A stretch of DNA of 64,000 nt. Source: an uncultured Pelagibacteraceae bacterium (GTDB taxonomy: Bacteria; Pseudomonadota; Alphaproteobacteria; Pelagibacterales; Pelagibacteraceae). The position numbers and the translations under genes were made by a program. The stretch is from assembly GCA_902607945.1 (NCBI GenBank), contig CACLMD010000001.1, forward strand, positions 1-64,000, written 5' to 3'. Below the pieces are notes generated by a model. It was given only the letters and a program-made list of their open reading frames with translations, was not told the DNA's origin and ran no database searches. Shown here piece after piece: positions 24,063 to 32,628 of this stretch (its first letter is position 1; every line of letters starts with the position of its first letter).

Positions 24063-25342
24063 TTAAAATAGGAATTTATATACTTCTTGGTTTTTTATTT
24101 ATCCATCAAGCTTCAGCTTTTGATATTAGGCAAGTCAATGATGCTAAAGTAATGTCTAAAGCTTCATATGCTGTAAATGATACTAATTTAATTGATGATG
24201 AAAACGCAGAAAATCTCTTGGATAATGTAAAAAATTTAAATGATGCATTAACAGAAAAACAAAAAGATATACAAAATAATAATAAAGATAGAAGTCAACC
24301 TAAATATAAAGGAGCTGGTGACATTTTTGAAATTTTTTCAAAAAGCGTTGTTTATATAGGTAATAGAAAGAATAATAGAATAAATGGAGTAGGTTCTGGA
24401 TTTATAATAAGTCAACAAGGAAAATTAAAAATTATAACTAATTGGCATGTCATAGATGGAGCTGATAGCTTAAGTGTTTGGATTGAACCAGACAAAGAAG
24501 TTGATGAAAATTTTTTAATTACAAAAATTGATTCATATTCTGCCAAATTAATTAAGGTAAATAAAACAAAAGATTTAGCGATGCTTGAGGTTGAAGAATT
24601 ACCGATAAAAATAGAACCAGTTACTTATGGAAAATTTTCTAAAAAATTAATTGGAAAAAATGCCTATGCTATTGGTCACCCTAAGGGACATTTATGGACT
24701 TTTACACAAGGAATGATAAGTCAAGTAAGACCAAATTATAAGTGGCCTTATAAAGGATCAAGACACCAGGCAGATGTGATTCAAATACAAGTCCCAATTA
24801 ACCCTGGTAATTCTGGTGGACCTCTATTTAATGAAAATAAAGAATTAATAGGTGTAAATACTTTTACAAGTGATGGAGAAAATTTGAATTTTGCTATAGC
24901 TATTAGTGATGTAGTCAAATTTATTAATGAGAAACCAAAACCATTAAAAAAGAAAAAAAGTAAATATATTCAAAAAAAAGAAAAAGGTAATACTTGGATA
25001 AAGAAAAAGAAAAAGAAAAACTCTGAAAAAGGATCGATTGATTTATCTAATGCAAAAGAAGTTGATTTAAATAAAAATGGAATAATAGATACATGGTTAA
25101 TAGACGATAATAATAACGGAATTTATGAAAAAGCTTATCATGATCAAAATGAAGATGGAATAATTGAAGTTGTTGGAATAGACAAAAATGAAGATGATAA
25201 TTTTGAAATAATCTTAATTGACACTAATAATAATGGTAATCCTGATGAGGCAGAAATTGATGATAATGAAGATGGTAAAACTGATGTAATAGCCTATGAC
25301 TTCAATGAAGATGGAGAATGGGATAAGTTTGAAAACGTCTAA
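24059..25342 (+). CDS. exported trypsin-like serine protease with DxNxDG repeat tail
   Basis: 427 aa with a signal peptide (cleavage near ASA-FDI). The chymotrypsin-fold domain (about 90-290) has the complete HtrA-type triad: His130 in NWHVIDGA, Asp172 in KTKDLAML and Ser252 in NPGNSGGPL. There is no PDZ domain. A Lys-rich linker contains NTWIKKK (311-317), echoing the partner's SWIKKK repeats. Residues 336-424 are seven consecutive 13-residue units of type DxNxDGxxDxxxI, starting at 336, 349, 362, 375, 388, 401 and 414, like calcium-binding loops. The start overlaps the metacaspase stop (ATGA), so the two are translationally coupled. Confidence 0.9.
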   Translation: MIKIGIYILLGFLFIHQASAFDIRQVNDAKVMSKASYAVNDTNLIDDENAENLLDNVKNLNDALTEKQKDIQNNNKDRSQPKYKGAGDIFEIFSKSVVYIGNRKNNRINGVGSGFIISQQGKLKIITNWHVIDGADSLSVWIEPDKEVDENFLITKIDSYSAKLIKVNKTKDLAMLEVEELPIKIEPVTYGKFSKKLIGKNAYAIGHPKGHLWTFTQGMISQVRPNYKWPYKGSRHQADVIQIQVPINPGNSGGPLFNENKELIGVNTFTSDGENLNFAIAISDVVKFINEKPKPLKKKKSKYIQKKEKGNTWIKKKKKKNSEKGSIDLSNAKEVDLNKNGIIDTWLIDDNNNGIYEKAYHDQNEDGIIEVVGIDKNEDDNFEIILIDTNNNGNPDEAEIDDNEDGKTDVIAYDFNEDGEWDKFENV

Positions 25343-25343
25343 C

Positions 25344-25808
25344 TTATTTTTGATCTACAGTAATTTTAATTTTCATAATTTTATCTTCTAAATTTTTGAT
25401 TGCTTCCATTATTTCTTTTTTTTCTAATTTTGAAATATCTATTCCTCGATCACTTTTTTGATCCTCAGCTAACTTTACAACTTCTATCAATTTTCCATGT
25501 AAGATTGTTGATTTAACAAGTAATTCATCAATATCATTATTTTTATGAGAACTTGAATTTTCAAATTCATTAATCACTATATATTCATGCGCATCATATA
25601 GTGGTGGTGCTTTACCTTTTTTAATACAAGCTAAATCAAGTTTAATAGAGTCGTTATGATCAATTTGTTGTTGTAGATCGGGATTACTACATTTTCTTAA
25701 ATATGAAGAGCCTTTACCAATGGCCTCTTGAATTTCTTCTTCATTTAATATCTTTAAAACCTGCATAATCCCATTCTCAATAGATGCTGTTTTTCTGATT
25801 TTAGCCAT
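25344..25808 (-). CDS. uncharacterised protein, possible helix-turn-helix regulator
   Basis: 154 aa, no signal peptide, so cytoplasmic. The N-terminal 75 residues (TASIENGIMQVLKILNEEEI, GKGSSYLRKCSNPDLQQQID, then SIKLDLACIKKGKAPPLYDA) resemble the short HTH domains found in phage CII-like regulators and some alphaproteobacterial proteins. This is a pattern impression only. The C-terminal half is predicted helical and charged. It stops 1 nt from the convergent serine-protease stop and is divergent from the ion-channel gene with 51 bp between starts, a typical place for a local regulator. Confidence 0.45.
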   Translation of the reverse strand: MAKIRKTASIENGIMQVLKILNEEEIQEAIGKGSSYLRKCSNPDLQQQIDHNDSIKLDLACIKKGKAPPLYDAHEYIVINEFENSSSHKNNDIDELLVKSTILHGKLIEVVKLAEDQKSDRGIDISKLEKKEIMEAIKNLEDKIMKIKITVDQK

Positions 25809-25859
25809 AATATTAATTCTTTAATTTACATCTTTATTATAAATAATTAAATTAAATTT

Positions 25860-27350
25860 GTGAAAATTAAAAATATAATTAGATTTATTTTGTTTTTATT
25901 AGTGTTGAATAAGGCACTCTTTTTTTCATCAATCTCATTTTCAGATGAGTACATCTGTGAAAATAAAACAATAGATTATCTAATCAATAACGACCCTAGG
26001 AATACAGAGTATAATGAGACAAGAAATGATGCTGGAATTCATTTTGATTTTGATTGGAATGGAAAAGATTTAATAATTATTAAAAGAAATAAAAAAAATT
26101 ATCCAATAGTGAGATATTCGTTATTTGATAGTAAAAATTTTGAAACTTCAAAAACAGCTATAATAAAAATAAATAATCAAGATTTATCTAAACTATCGGA
26201 TAACGAGTTAACAAAACTTACTTATTTAAGTGGTGAAAATAATTATGAAATTGATAATGGTAAATCTATTTCAATTTTATCAAGACCTTACAAATTTAAT
26301 AATTTTAAATTAGAAAACTTTGACATTTTAAGTATTCAAAATATCGATACAAATATTGGTATATTAGAAATGTCATTTAATTCTAAATTTACAAATGTTA
26401 GAAAAGACTTGCTTAAAACTTTAAAAGGAACAGATCTCTTTAGCGATCAATTAATAAATATATGTCGTGAAGCTAGAGATAAAAATAATTGGCCTTTAGA
26501 AACAGTTAAATTTGAAGAATTTAGATATGATGCAGATGTTAGAGAGGGATTAAAAAATAAAGAAATTCTAGTAAATCCTGTTTTTCAAATTACTATTGAT
26601 GATGATTTGTTAAGAACTCTAAGAACAGAAAAAGGAGTTGGTTTTTTTAGGCAGTCGTTCGATTTTAGGAACTTTCCTTTTGATACTCAAAAACTTATCA
26701 TAAGAATTAAAACTGGAGTTAAAAATTTTACAAATCGTAATTTTGAAAATGATAAAGACATTGGTACTATCACTTTTATTTCCCCAAAGTCTGGTGTATT
26801 TGTTAATCTAGAAAATTTTATAAAACCTGAGGTAAATAAACTTAAGGCTTGGAAAATTCCTAATAATGGTATTTCTGTAAAAAGTAAAGTTTTATACGGT
26901 AATGAATGGAATATTTATAATCAAGAAATTGAGGATGTTGAAGAAAATGTTTTAGATATTGAAATTATAATACAGAGAAATTTTGCACATTATTTATGGA
27001 AGATAATGTTACCAGTTTTTTTAATCCTTTGTGTTGCTTGGTATGTTCTTTGGATACCTACAGAAAAATATGAAGTAAGATTAAATACTTCTATAATAGC
27101 TTTGTTGGCTTTAATTGCTTACAATTTTGTTTTTCAAGATGATATTCCAAAACTGCAGTATTTAACTGATATGGATAGATTTATATTATTATCATATATA
27201 TTTTGTTGTATTCCTGTTTTTTTAAGTATCGCCTTTAGCAAATTCATATCTAAAAACCAAATTAAAGTGATGAAAATAAATCGAATAATAAAAATTTGGG
27301 GGGGGATTATTTATCTTTTATTAACTGCACAAATATTTTATAGTTATTGA
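25860..27350 (+). CDS. pentameric ligand-gated ion channel (Cys-loop receptor family) with extra N-terminal domain
   Basis: 496 aa from a GTG start, longer than GLIC-type bacterial channels (about 320 aa). Signal peptide (1-28), then an additional exported domain of about 185 residues (30-215; DFDWNGKDLIIIKR, NNQDLSKLSDNELTKL). The ligand-binding domain (about 216-375) contains the family core FDFRNFPFDTQK (267-278) without the vertebrate Cys pair, as in other prokaryotic members. M1 begins at about 378 (LWKIMLPVFLILCVAWYV), M2 at about 406 (RLNTSIIALLALIAYNFVF), then the M2-M3 loop PKLQYLTDMD, M3 and a final M4. An inner-membrane channel gated by an unknown ligand. Confidence 0.9.
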   Translation: MKIKNIIRFILFLLVLNKALFFSSISFSDEYICENKTIDYLINNDPRNTEYNETRNDAGIHFDFDWNGKDLIIIKRNKKNYPIVRYSLFDSKNFETSKTAIIKINNQDLSKLSDNELTKLTYLSGENNYEIDNGKSISILSRPYKFNNFKLENFDILSIQNIDTNIGILEMSFNSKFTNVRKDLLKTLKGTDLFSDQLINICREARDKNNWPLETVKFEEFRYDADVREGLKNKEILVNPVFQITIDDDLLRTLRTEKGVGFFRQSFDFRNFPFDTQKLIIRIKTGVKNFTNRNFENDKDIGTITFISPKSGVFVNLENFIKPEVNKLKAWKIPNNGISVKSKVLYGNEWNIYNQEIEDVEENVLDIEIIIQRNFAHYLWKIMLPVFLILCVAWYVLWIPTEKYEVRLNTSIIALLALIAYNFVFQDDIPKLQYLTDMDRFILLSYIFCCIPVFLSIAFSKFISKNQIKVMKINRIIKIWGGIIYLLLTAQIFYSY

Positions 27351-27351
27351 T

Positions 27352-27714
27352 ATGAACTTTGGACAATCAATATCTTACTGTTTTTCAAACTATTTTAATT
27401 TTAATGGTCGTGGATCAAGATCAGAATATTGGTGGTTTGTTTTGTTTTGTTTGATTTTAGAATTTGGAGGAAGTGTTTGGGATGCTTCAATGGGTGATAC
27501 AAGCGGCAACGGATTTATGTACTGGATTGCTGTAGCTGCAACTTTTTTTCCAAGTATAGCTGCTGCTGCTAGAAGACTACATGATGTTAATAAATCAGGA
27601 TGGTGGCAACTAATTGCATTTACTATTATAGGATTGATACCATTAATCATTTGGCTAGCTAGTGTTGGTGAAAAAAAGAAAAATAAATACGGTCAACCAA
27701 TTAAACTAAGGTAG
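27352..27714 (+). CDS. DUF805 family inner-membrane protein
   Basis: 120 aa. Recognised as DUF805 from FNFNGRGSRSEYWWFVLF, AAAARRLHDVNKSGWWQLI and the short C-terminal tail GEKKKNKYGQP. Three hydrophobic segments (about 24-45, 55-72, 87-107). The family is widespread with no settled function. It starts 1 nt after the ion-channel stop, so the two are almost certainly co-transcribed. A role as accessory subunit of the channel is only an inference. Its stop is 9 nt from the convergent thermonuclease stop. Confidence 0.9.
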   Translation: MNFGQSISYCFSNYFNFNGRGSRSEYWWFVLFCLILEFGGSVWDASMGDTSGNGFMYWIAVAATFFPSIAAAARRLHDVNKSGWWQLIAFTIIGLIPLIIWLASVGEKKKNKYGQPIKLR

Positions 27715-27723
27715 ATAAAATAA

Positions 27724-28248
27724 TCAATTTCTAACTGATTTTCTAAATTCCCAAGGAAATTGGAATTCTGTTTGCCATAAACCAAGTTTATTTGTTTTAG
27801 CATACTCTTCATCTTCAACAAACTTCTTAGAATATCTTCTATAAGCAAATGCATATCCACTTCTAACTAGATATTTAGATAAACTCTCTTCTTTGACAAA
27901 ACATTCTGCTAAAATTCTATTATATTGGTCAGCTTCGTCTTCTTTGATGCAGGAAACTATATTGTTATTTATTTTTTCAATAAGAATAATTTTTGACCAA
28001 TAACCACAATAAACTTTTACTTTATCAAAAGTACATTGCTGTTTTTTTCCACGATAATAAATCTCCGGTGAGTCTATCCCTGAAAATCTTATTTTATTAC
28101 CACTAATTTTGATACTATCACCATCTGTTACAATAGCTTTGCCCGAGATAACATTGTTTTCATTAGATCTAACGTCATTATAAGTTAGAAAAAAAAATAT
28201 TAGACAGGTGCTAATAGCTAAAAAGAGCTTTATTTTGCTTAAATACAT
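27724..28248 (-). CDS. exported staphylococcal-nuclease-like (thermonuclease) protein
   Basis: 174 aa. Hydrophobic signal/anchor segment (about 8-24), cleavage possible near RSNE. The SNase fold is seen in SGKAIVTDGDSIKISGNKI and RFSGIDSPEIYYRG, which carry the calcium-binding Asp residues, the first catalytic Arg and Glu. ADQYNRILAECFV carries the second catalytic Arg, and SKYLVRSGYAFAYRRY and GLWQTEFQFPWEFR close the domain. All expected active-site residues appear present, so it should hydrolyse DNA/RNA in the periplasm or outside. The first 38 nt overlap the 3' end of the MATE gene. Confidence 0.88.
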   Translation of the reverse strand: MYLSKIKLFLAISTCLIFFFLTYNDVRSNENNVISGKAIVTDGDSIKISGNKIRFSGIDSPEIYYRGKKQQCTFDKVKVYCGYWSKIILIEKINNNIVSCIKEDEADQYNRILAECFVKEESLSKYLVRSGYAFAYRRYSKKFVEDEEYAKTNKLGLWQTEFQFPWEFRKSVRN

Positions 28249-29581
28249 TGTTTAAAAAATAACCAATAAATATTAATAGCGCAATTCCCATTAACCAATT
28301 GGTGACCATTATTGTGTAAAAAATATCCTCATAATCCCCTCCTCTAATATTAATTACATACCACAGGCTCAAAAAAGGAAACGCTGTTAATCTCATTATA
28401 CTTAAATAAAGACTATAAAGAGGTTTTTTAACCGCTTGAAATACAGCTGTAGTAATAAAAAATGCTGGGTATATAGGCCCTATTAATGCTGCTACTTTTA
28501 AATAGATAGCACCGTGTTTTATAGCTTCTTGATTGTCTGTAAATAAAGATACAAAAAACTCTGCACCAAAAAATAATATTATTCCTGCTACTATCATAAA
28601 AGAACATCCAAAAAACAAAGCTTTAGTGTACAATTCTCTTATTCTATCAAAGGCTTTAGCTCCGAAGTTTTGACCTCCTATAGATAGAACAGCAGTATTT
28701 AAACCAATAACTGGTAATAAAAAAACTTGTTCAACTCTTAAAGCAGCACCGTATCCTGCAGTAGCTAAATCACCAAACTGACCAATGAAATATAAGATAT
28801 TAAATATACCAACTCCAATAAACAACATGCTAAACATAACAGGGACCGACTGCCTTGTTAAAGGATTTAAATATTTAAACTTAGGAATAAAACATACTAA
28901 TTTTAAGTATTCTCTAATTTTACAATTATTAACTTTATAGGCTAAATAAATTGTTCCGATCAGTTGCGAAATTACCGTTGCTATAGCAAGTCCAGCTATA
29001 CCAAAAGCAGGAATTATTCCATATCCCCATATAAAAAGAGGGTTTAAAAAAATATTTAAGAAAAAACTAAATATTAAAACATTTCTATAACTTTTAGTGT
29101 CACCTTGAGCATTTAAGGTTCCATTCAAAGAAATCTGAATTAAAACAATGAAAGTTCCATAGAATATGATGTCCAAATATTCTCTAGTTAATTTTATTCC
29201 ATCAGCGTCTGATCCCATAATACCTAGAAGATAATCTGATGCATTTAAACCAAAAATTGTTACCAATACTGAAATTACTAAAGCAAAAATTAAAGATTGT
29301 GCAATATACATAGATGCAACTCTCTCTTTTTTTTCACCGATGGAATTACCAATCATTGCATTAGTAGCAGCACCTATTCCAACTCCAACAGCAATTATAG
29401 TAAAGTAAATTGGAAATGACTTAGCTATTGCACCTATTGCTTCTGCTGAGATTTTTCCTGCAAACCAAGTATCAACTAGATTATAAAATGTTTGAAAAAG
29501 AGATCCTACACTTGCAGGTATTGTGACTTTACGAAGTAAAAACCATATTGGATCTTTAGTAAGCTTGTATGAAGTAGACAA
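28211..29581 (-). CDS. MATE family efflux transporter
   Basis: 456 aa with about 12 membrane segments, the family norm. Cation-coupled multidrug/toxic-compound exporter of the inner membrane. Typical segments: PASVGSLFQTFYNLVDTWFA, GVGIGAATNAMIGNSIGEKK and, in the second half, GLNTAVLSIGGQNFGAKAFDR, reflecting the two-fold pseudo-symmetry. The closest subgroup by eye is the NorM/DinF-like set with a PALxxG-type opening. Substrate cannot be deduced. The stop lies 38 nt inside the thermonuclease gene, so the two may be coupled. Confidence 0.9.
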   Translation of the reverse strand: MSTSYKLTKDPIWFLLRKVTIPASVGSLFQTFYNLVDTWFAGKISAEAIGAIAKSFPIYFTIIAVGVGIGAATNAMIGNSIGEKKERVASMYIAQSLIFALVISVLVTIFGLNASDYLLGIMGSDADGIKLTREYLDIIFYGTFIVLIQISLNGTLNAQGDTKSYRNVLIFSFFLNIFLNPLFIWGYGIIPAFGIAGLAIATVISQLIGTIYLAYKVNNCKIREYLKLVCFIPKFKYLNPLTRQSVPVMFSMLFIGVGIFNILYFIGQFGDLATAGYGAALRVEQVFLLPVIGLNTAVLSIGGQNFGAKAFDRIRELYTKALFFGCSFMIVAGIILFFGAEFFVSLFTDNQEAIKHGAIYLKVAALIGPIYPAFFITTAVFQAVKKPLYSLYLSIMRLTAFPFLSLWYVINIRGGDYEDIFYTIMVTNWLMGIALLIFIGYFLNNVFKQNKALFSY

Positions 29582-29589
29582 AAATATCC

Positions 29590-30498
29590 TTATTTAAATT
29601 CTTTTTGAAAAATATATTTTTTTCCAGATTGTTTTGCTTTGTATACCTGACTTTGTCTCATTCTAAAACGTGATTTTTGTGACTCAGTTAAGTTGTTATG
29701 GCAGTTTGGACAGGAAACCCCTTCTTCAAATTTTTTAGATCTTTTGTCTTTTGTTGAAATTGGCTCTCTACACCCACTACAAATAGAATATGACCCTATT
29801 TTTAAACCGTGTTTAAGGCTAATTCTGTTATCAAAAACAAAACACTCACCCTTCCACAAGCTTTCTTTTTTCTTAATTTTTTTGAGATAATTTAAGATCC
29901 CACCATTTAGTTGATATATATTTTTGAAACCCTTCTTTTTTAGATATGCTGAAGTTTTTTCACAACGTATTCCTCCAGTACAAAACATTGCCACAGGTTT
30001 GTTTTTTTTTAGTTTATTTAAGTATTTAGGAAAATCTTTAAAATTATTAACATTTGGATTTACTGATTTTTTGAATGTTCCAACTTTGTATTCAAATGGT
30101 TTTCTAGTATCAATAATGTGTGTGTCTTTATCTTTAATTAGTTTATTCCATTCTTTTGGATCTAAATGAGATTTAATATTTCTTTTTTTAGAATCTAATA
30201 TGAAATTCATTGGAACAACTTCCTTTTTAATTTTTACTTTGGGTTTATGAAATGGTTGGAATTTAGATTTAGACTCGTTGTTATTATCAAAGTATTTAAA
30301 TGAAAATAAAAATTTAAGTCTTTTAATTGTTTTATCTATATCTTTGATATGACCAGAAATAGTCCCGTTTAATCCTTCTTTAGCAATGATTATAGTTCCT
30401 CTTATATTATTTGATGTAAGAAATTTTTGTAGAAGAGCTTTGTTTTTTTTTAAAGATTTAATCTTAATAAATTTATAAAAGCCAAAAACTTTAAACAT
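29590..30498 (-). CDS. trhO: tRNA uridine-34 hydroxylase (rhodanese-domain protein, YceA/TrhO)
   Basis: 302 aa. Oxygen-dependent enzyme that hydroxylates uridine 34 of certain tRNAs to ho5U. N-terminal acylphosphatase-like domain (GTIIIAKEGLNGTISGH), central rhodanese domain with THIIDTRKPFEYKVGTF and the active-site Cys in AMFCTGGIRCEKTSAYLKKK (about residues 170-180), and a C-terminal zinc-ribbon-like region with CSGCREP and CPNCHNNL. It overlaps the next gene by 1 nt. Family assignment is firm; the reaction is inferred from characterised homologues. Confidence 0.92.
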   Translation of the reverse strand: MFKVFGFYKFIKIKSLKKNKALLQKFLTSNNIRGTIIIAKEGLNGTISGHIKDIDKTIKRLKFLFSFKYFDNNNESKSKFQPFHKPKVKIKKEVVPMNFILDSKKRNIKSHLDPKEWNKLIKDKDTHIIDTRKPFEYKVGTFKKSVNPNVNNFKDFPKYLNKLKKNKPVAMFCTGGIRCEKTSAYLKKKGFKNIYQLNGGILNYLKKIKKKESLWKGECFVFDNRISLKHGLKIGSYSICSGCREPISTKDKRSKKFEEGVSCPNCHNNLTESQKSRFRMRQSQVYKAKQSGKKYIFQKEFK

Positions 30499-31148
30499 TA
30501 TAAAACTCTACAAATAGTCATTCCATCACCCAATGGTATAATAATTTGTTCTACTCTTTTATCTTCTGATACAAATTTATTAAATTCTCTAATAGAGACT
30601 GTAAATTCATCGTTATTTTTTTCATCAACTACTTCACCGTGCCATAAAACATTATCTATTATAATTAACCCTCCTTGATTAAGCATTCTTAAAGATTTTT
30701 CATAATATTCTTTATAATTCATTTTATCTGCATCTATAAAAACCATATCAAATTTTTTATCTTTTAATTCTTCTAAACTCTTAAGTGCTGGTTTAATTAT
30801 GGTTTTAATTTTATGAGATTGATTTGCTTTTTTAAAAAAGCTTAGTGCTATTTTATTAGTTTCATCATTTTTATCTAATGCAATTAATTTTCCATCATCT
30901 GGTAAAGCAAGTGAAATTGAAAGTGCACTAAGTCCTGTAAAAGTTCCTATTTCAAGTACATTTTTAATATTAGAAACCTTTATCATTAAATGTAGAAACT
31001 GACACTGAGTAGGATCAACTTGCATTCTTTTAATGTCTCCCAGTGATTTATTGTAATTAATTATTTCTTCTTGAACTGGATTTAGCTTTAGACCAAAATC
31101 ATTAATATAATTTTGTAATTTCTCGGTAATATCAAGGTTTGCACCCAT
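30498..31148 (-). CDS. SAM-dependent O-methyltransferase (CCoAOMT-like family)
   Basis: 216 aa. Class I Rossmann methyltransferase of the catechol/caffeoyl-CoA type. The SAM-binding region reads KNVLEIGTFTGLSALSIS, then LIALDKNDE, and FDMVFIDADKMNYKEYYE with the metal-binding Asp, followed by GGLIIIDNVLWHGEVVD. The C-terminus ends in PLGDGMTICRV, a family signature. Probably modifies a small hydroxylated compound. The true substrate is unknown in bacteria of this kind. It lies between trhO (1-nt overlap) and gatB. Confidence 0.9.
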   Translation of the reverse strand: MGANLDITEKLQNYINDFGLKLNPVQEEIINYNKSLGDIKRMQVDPTQCQFLHLMIKVSNIKNVLEIGTFTGLSALSISLALPDDGKLIALDKNDETNKIALSFFKKANQSHKIKTIIKPALKSLEELKDKKFDMVFIDADKMNYKEYYEKSLRMLNQGGLIIIDNVLWHGEVVDEKNNDEFTVSIREFNKFVSEDKRVEQIIIPLGDGMTICRVL

Positions 31149-31152
31149 TGAG

Positions 31153-32628
31153 TTAAAGCTTTTTCTTTAATATCTCATTTATTAATTGAGGATTAGCTTT
31201 ACCACCAGACGCTTTCATTGCCTGTCCAACAAAAAATCCAAATAGTTTTTCCTTACCTTGTTTATATTCAATGGCTTTATCTCTGTTGTCATTAATAATC
31301 TTATCTATTAGAGCCTCTAGTGCTTTGGGATCACTTTGTTGTTTCAATCCTTTTTCTTCAACAATTTTTTGAGGGTCCTGATCTCCATCCATCATTAATT
31401 CAAATACTGTTTTAGCTATTTTTCCTGAGATTGTTCCATTTTTAATTAAGTTCACTAGTATTGCCAAATTCTTTGCACTTATAGGACTTTGAGAGATTTC
31501 CAAATTTTTATTATTTAAAACAGCAAACAACTCACCAGTAATCCAGTTGACTGCTAATTTTATATCCTTATTTTTTCCCATCTTAGTCACAACTTCTTCA
31601 AAATATTTTGCTGTTTCAATATCTGAGACTAAAATATTTGCTTCATATGATGATAGTTTAAACTCTTCTATAAATCTCTTCTTTTTATCATCTGGTAATT
31701 CAGGTATATCAGTTTTAAGTAGATTTATGAATTCATCGGAAACTTCTAATGGTAATAAGTCTGGATCTGGAAAATATCTATAATCATGAGCATCTTCCTT
31801 TGATCTCATAGATCTTGTTTCATTTTTTTTTGTGTCAAATAATCTTGTTTCTTGATCAATTGATTTGCCTTCTTCTATTAAATCAACTTGTCTATTAGCT
31901 TCATATTCAATAGCCATTTGCATAAATTTAATTGAGTTTACATTTTTGATTTCACATCTTGTTCCAAATTCTTTTGATCCCTTTGTTCTAACTGAAACAT
32001 TTACATCAGCTCTTAATGATCCTTCTTGCATATTTCCATCACATGTATCTAAATATCTCATTATTGATCTTAGTTTCTTAATATACACACTCACTTCATC
32101 AGGAGATCTTAGATCAGGTTTGCTTACTATTTCCATTAAAGCTACTCCAGATCTATTTAAATCTACAAAAGTATTTTGTGGGTCTAGATCATGAATACTT
32201 TTTCCTGCATCCTGTTCTAAATGCAATCTTTCTATGCCAACTTCTTTCTGACCTTCGGGCATATCTAAAATAACTTTACCCTCTCCTACTATTGGATCTT
32301 TAAATTGAGAAATTTGATACCCTTGAGGTAAATCTGCATAAAAATAATTTTTTCTATCAAATACTGAACGATTATTGATTTTTGCTTTAAGACCAATGCC
32401 AGTTTTAATTGCTTGTTTTATACAAAATTCATTTATTACAGGTAGCATTCCTGGAAATGCTGCATCAACTAAGCTTACTTGGGTATTTGGTTCAGCACCA
32501 AATTTAGTTGACGATGTTGAAAATAATTTTGATTCTGAGGTGACTTGTGCATGTACTTCTAATCCAATTACAACCTCATATTGATTATCTTTTCTGTTAA
32601 TTAGATATTCTGATTTATTTTTACTCAT
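31153..32628 (-). CDS. gatB: aspartyl/glutamyl-tRNA amidotransferase subunit B
   Basis: 491 aa, full length. With GatA and GatC it amidates misacylated Glu-tRNA(Gln) (and Asp-tRNA(Asn) where needed). GatB carries the kinase/transamidase activity and the tRNA-binding tail. Motifs: [49 protein letters not shown], the family signature near [10 protein letters not shown], and the C-terminal YqeY-like helical domain ending [15 protein letters not shown]. Overlaps gatA by 4 nt. This implies the indirect route to Gln-tRNA, as in most alphaproteobacteria. Confidence 0.97.
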   Translation of the reverse strand: MSKNKSEYLINRKDNQYEVVIGLEVHAQVTSESKLFSTSSTKFGAEPNTQVSLVDAAFPGMLPVINEFCIKQAIKTGIGLKAKINNRSVFDRKNYFYADLPQGYQISQFKDPIVGEGKVILDMPEGQKEVGIERLHLEQDAGKSIHDLDPQNTFVDLNRSGVALMEIVSKPDLRSPDEVSVYIKKLRSIMRYLDTCDGNMQEGSLRADVNVSVRTKGSKEFGTRCEIKNVNSIKFMQMAIEYEANRQVDLIEEGKSIDQETRLFDTKKNETRSMRSKEDAHDYRYFPDPDLLPLEVSDEFINLLKTDIPELPDDKKKRFIEEFKLSSYEANILVSDIETAKYFEEVVTKMGKNKDIKLAVNWITGELFAVLNNKNLEISQSPISAKNLAILVNLIKNGTISGKIAKTVFELMMDGDQDPQKIVEEKGLKQQSDPKALEALIDKIINDNRDKAIEYKQGKEKLFGFFVGQAMKASGGKANPQLINEILKKKL

